Source: DASQFI01 sp050264575 (GTDB taxonomy: Bacteria > Acidobacteriota > Vicinamibacteria > Vicinamibacterales > SCN-69-37). From it: a DNA stretch of 8,816 nt. The notes beneath the pieces are model-generated. The model searched no databases and was not told the DNA's origin. It saw nothing but the letters and a program-made list of their open reading frames with translations. The first letter of the stretch is position 1; every line of letters begins with the position of its first letter. Location: positions 1 to 8,816 of the forward strand of contig JBLNGH010000581.1 of the NCBI GenBank assembly GCA_050264575.1, written 5' to 3'. Of this stretch, positions 6,680-8,816 are shown one piece after another. The position numbers and the translations under genes were made by a program.

Positions 6680-7108
6680 ATGGGTGAGATGGCACTCATC
6701 GGACGACTGCACCCGCTCCTGATTCACTTTCCTATCGCGCTCGTGCTGATGGCGGCCGCCGCCGAGGGCGCGGCAATCCTGACCGGCAACGAACACTGGC
6801 GCACGGTGGCCGTCGTGAATGTGCGGGCGGGCGCGGCGTTCGCTCTGCTCGCAGCCGCGGCCGGCTGGTGGCTGGCCTTACTGCCGGACTTCGAGAAGAC
6901 ACCGCTCCTGGAATGGCATCGGTGGCTGGGGACGACTGGCGCCACCATCACCGTCGTCTCAGCGCTCGCGACATTTCGGATTGCCAGCCGGCGGTCCGTC
7001 GAGCTGTGGACGTACCGCGTCACGTTGTTCGCGGCGGGACTGCTCGTGGGTCTGACCGGACACCTCGGCGGCTTGCTGGTTTGGGGACCAAACTTTTTTC
7101 ACTCGTGA
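6680..7108 (+). CDS. DUF2231-like four-helix membrane protein
   Basis: This 142-residue inner-membrane protein has four predicted transmembrane helices at about residues 12-33, 43-68, 83-101 and 110-135. The N-terminal RLHPLLIHFPIAL is the hallmark of DUF2231-type proteins, which often lie near cytochromes and copper proteins. His11, His16, His80 (EWHRWLG) and His128 (TGHLGG) sit at helix ends and could ligate heme or metal; that is inference. It is the first gene of a three-gene unit; its stop overlaps the GAGGAG ribosome binding site of the phosphoesterase fusion. The start is uncertain: ATG 6680 and ATG 6689 both lack a well-spaced Shine-Dalgarno, and the frame remains open to 6545. I chose 6680 because the family motif begins just after it. 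Confidence 0.8.
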   Translation: MGEMALIGRLHPLLIHFPIALVLMAAAAEGAAILTGNEHWRTVAVVNVRAGAAFALLAAAAGWWLALLPDFEKTPLLEWHRWLGTTGATITVVSALATFRIASRRSVELWTYRVTLFAAGLLVGLTGHLGGLLVWGPNFFHS

Positions 7109-7117
7109 GGAGACGCT

Positions 7118-8323
7118 GTGGCACGAACAAAGACTGAAAACGATCTCGATCGACGACACTTCTTGAGTTGCATGGCGTGGGTGGGGACGGGTGCCGTCTG
7201 GACCATGGCGGGCGGCACCCTGAGAGGCTCCCCGCTCGGCCAGCTCACTTCCGCGTCAGCAATGGCGCACGGCGACGCGCTGCGCTTCGTCCAGATCAGC
7301 GACAGCCACATCGGATTCGACAGGCCGCCGAACATGGACGTGACCGCGACCCTGCGCGAGGCGATTCGGAAGATCAAAGCTGAGCCCGAACCTCCTGCGT
7401 TCGTGCTTCACACGGGAGACTTGACGCACCTGTCGAAGGCGGCGGAGTTCGACACGCTCCAGCAAGTCCTGTCCGAGTTGTCGCTGCCGATCTTCTACGT
7501 CCCCGGCGAGCACGACGTGCTCGACGAGGAGGGGAAGCTGTACCTGCAGCGATTCGGCAAGGGAACCCGAGGCGCGGGCTGGCACAGCTTCGACCACAGC
7601 GGCGTGCACTTCATCGGCCTCGTCAACGTCGTGAACCTCAAAGCGGGCGGACTCGGCACGCTCGGCGACGAACAACTCGCATGGCTCGAAGCCGACGTTA
7701 AAGCGCTCCAAAGCAGCACGCCTGTTGTCGTCTTCGCGCACATTCCGCTCTGGTCCGTCTATCCGGACTGGGGTTGGGGCACGGACGACAGCGAGCGCGC
7801 ACTGTCATTCTTGAGGCGATTCGGTTCGGTATCGGTCCTCAACGGCCACATTCATCAGGTCATGCAGAAGGTGGAAGGCCAGGTTACGTTTCATACGGCC
7901 ATGTCCACCGCGTTTCCGCAGCCAGCGCCCGGCGCCGCGCCGTCGCCGGGCCCGCTCAAGGTCGCCGACGATCGATTGCGCAAGGTGCTCGGACTCTCGA
8001 CGATGTCGTTTCACGCCGTCAATCATCCGATTGCGATCACCGATGTGCCCCTGGAAGCCGAGACGCAGGGAACCGCGGCGAACGACGTCTCCGTGAACAA
8101 CTTCAGCTTCGCGCCGGCGATGGCGTCCGTCCCTGTCGGCGCGACGATCACCTGGACCAACCGTGACGACGTGCCGCACACCGTGGTCAGCACGGAGCAA
8201 AAGTTCAAGTCGCCGGTGCTCGACACCGGCGAGAAGTTCTCGCACCGGTTCGACGGGGCCGGAACGTACAAGTATTTCTGCTCGCTTCATCCGAAGATGA
8301 CGGGCCAGGTCGTGGTGGAGTGA
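7118..8323 (+). CDS. Tat-exported metallophosphoesterase fused to a blue-copper domain
   Basis: This 401-residue protein starts at GTG with GAGGAG spaced 5 nt before it. Residues 11-17 (DRRHFLS) form a twin-arginine motif, and cleavage is likely after A-M-A at 48-50. The calcineurin-like phosphoesterase domain spans about 55-312, with metal-site residues Asp62 and His64 (SDSH), Asp101 (TGD), Glu131-His132 (GEHD), His208 (AHIP), and His244/His246 (GHIH). The usual Asn of GNHD/E is Glu here. The cupredoxin domain spans about 323-401, with His354 (VPHTV), Cys388, His391 and Met394 (FCSLHPKM). A two-metal phosphoesterase joined to an electron carrier in the periplasm is unusual, and the substrate is unknown. 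It follows the DUF2231-like gene by 9 bp and precedes the CuA gene by 4 bp, indicating one operon. Tat export fits a protein that folds and loads metal before export. Confidence 0.92.
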   Translation: MARTKTENDLDRRHFLSCMAWVGTGAVWTMAGGTLRGSPLGQLTSASAMAHGDALRFVQISDSHIGFDRPPNMDVTATLREAIRKIKAEPEPPAFVLHTGDLTHLSKAAEFDTLQQVLSELSLPIFYVPGEHDVLDEEGKLYLQRFGKGTRGAGWHSFDHSGVHFIGLVNVVNLKAGGLGTLGDEQLAWLEADVKALQSSTPVVVFAHIPLWSVYPDWGWGTDDSERALSFLRRFGSVSVLNGHIHQVMQKVEGQVTFHTAMSTAFPQPAPGAAPSPGPLKVADDRLRKVLGLSTMSFHAVNHPIAITDVPLEAETQGTAANDVSVNNFSFAPAMASVPVGATITWTNRDDVPHTVVSTEQKFKSPVLDTGEKFSHRFDGAGTYKYFCSLHPKMTGQVVVE

Positions 8324-8327
8324 TGTC

Positions 8328-8696
8328 ATGAAACGAATCGTTTTTCCAGCTCTTGCTTTTGCCCTCGCGATCGTCGCGCCGACACGGAATCCCGTGATCA
8401 GCGCCGCGCCGCCGGTTCACGAAGTGCAGGTGGTGGCGAAGAAATACACGTACGAGCCGGCGACTATCGAAGTGACGGCCGGCGAGGCGGTGCGTCTCGT
8501 GATTCACTCCGACGACACGACACACGGCTTTGCGATCAAGAAAATGAAAGTGAATCTGGTCGTGCCGAAGGGCGGTCAGGCGGTGACCGCCGAATTCACC
8601 GCGCCCGCGCCGGGACGCTATGAGATTGCCTGCTCAGAGTTCTGCGGCCTCGGGCACCATGGAATGAAAGCGGCGCTCGTGAGCGTCGCACGATAG
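8328..8696 (+). CDS. Small exported CuA-type cupredoxin (Cox2-like, no membrane anchor)
   Basis: This 122-residue protein has an N-terminal signal peptide (about residues 1-27). The rest is one cupredoxin domain like that of cytochrome oxidase subunit II or nitrous oxide reductase. The CuA pattern C-x-E-x-C-x3-H-x2-M is complete: Cys102, Glu104, Cys106, His110 and Met113, with His66 (TTHGF) 36 residues before the first Cys. It lacks the two N-terminal membrane helices of real oxidase subunits, and no subunit I gene is present. It likely carries electrons, or copper, in the periplasm. Single-domain forms of this kind are often called cupredoxin domain-containing proteins. GGAG sits 7 nt before the ATG, inside the end of the phosphoesterase gene, and the 4-bp gap implies translational coupling. 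An alternative is a copper-transfer role without a stable CuA centre. Confidence 0.88.
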   Translation: MKRIVFPALAFALAIVAPTRNPVISAAPPVHEVQVVAKKYTYEPATIEVTAGEAVRLVIHSDDTTHGFAIKKMKVNLVVPKGGQAVTAEFTAPAPGRYEIACSEFCGLGHHGMKAALVSVAR

Positions 8697-8697
8697 A

Positions 8698-8794
8698 GGG
8701 GTCAGGTCTTGTTTTGGAAAATTTCGGCATGAACCCAAAATTGCAATAAAGAACTGTTGTCTGACGAAAATTTTTGAATAAAATACCAGACCCC
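8698..8794. mobile_element. 97-bp AT-rich inverted-repeat element (REP/MITE-like)
   Basis: The element starts GGGGTCAGGTCTTG and ends with ACCAGACCCC. The right end reads GGGGTCTGGTATTT in reverse complement, and the match continues imperfectly for about 34 bp (AAAATTTCG against AAAATTTTCG). The AT-rich interior contrasts with the GC-rich genes around it. It begins one base after the stop codon of the CuA gene. It has no coding capacity; REP-type repeats of this form are commonly moved by RAYT-type transposases, but none is in the window. As RNA it would fold into a long hairpin and could also shape the 3' end of the operon transcript. Confidence 0.65.
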
Positions 8795-8816
8795 AACGCT
8801 TAACGCATGGCGGCAC

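Noticed and set aside
8328..8696. A complete cytochrome c oxidase subunit II gene
   Set aside because: The protein lacks the two membrane helices and is about half the usual length, so only the CuA domain resemblance is claimed.
8596..8816. Minus-strand frames at the right edge
   Set aside because: They cross the AT-rich inverted-repeat element and the antisense of the CuA gene and have no recognisable product.

Overview
The window is GC-rich bacterial DNA with ten protein genes, nine complete and one cut by the left edge. Most products carry an export signal: two lipoproteins and a lipoprotein blue-copper protein, Sec-type and Tat-type signal peptides, and one polytopic membrane protein. 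The high GC, a PQQ dehydrogenase with built-in cytochrome c, carboxypeptidase-regulatory-like lipoproteins and GGGGTC...GACCCC palindromic repeats suggest a soil or sediment Gram-negative bacterium, perhaps an Acidobacteriota of the Vicinamibacteria type. That placement is a guess from gene style; the window has no phylogenetic marker. I see no tRNA, rRNA, CRISPR array or transposase gene.

Left part (1-1693, minus strand): the N-terminal 357 residues of a secreted lipoprotein with a carboxypeptidase-regulatory-like domain and a DUF11/DUF7507-like domain flanked by two copies of a Cys/His-rich 'LCH...PAHxAHGD' repeat. Upstream of it lies a small FMN-binding, pyridoxamine-5'-phosphate-oxidase-like protein.

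Middle (1807-5503, plus strand): a second lipoprotein with a carboxypeptidase-regulatory-like domain; an exported helical protein of unknown function built from internal repeats; a strong GGGGTC palindrome; and a PQQ-dependent dehydrogenase with a cytochrome c domain inserted in its propeller.

Right part (5505-8696): a divergent pair of transcription units rich in copper proteins. Leftward are a blue-copper lipoprotein and a DinB-like protein. Rightward is a tightly spaced operon: a four-helix DUF2231-like membrane protein, a Tat-exported metallophosphoesterase fused to a blue-copper domain, and a small exported protein with all six CuA ligands but no membrane anchor. The free cupredoxin and the fused cupredoxin domain are clear relatives. 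This periplasmic copper, phosphoesterase and membrane module is the most interesting part of the window; its function cannot be read from sequence. A 97-bp AT-rich inverted-repeat element follows the operon.
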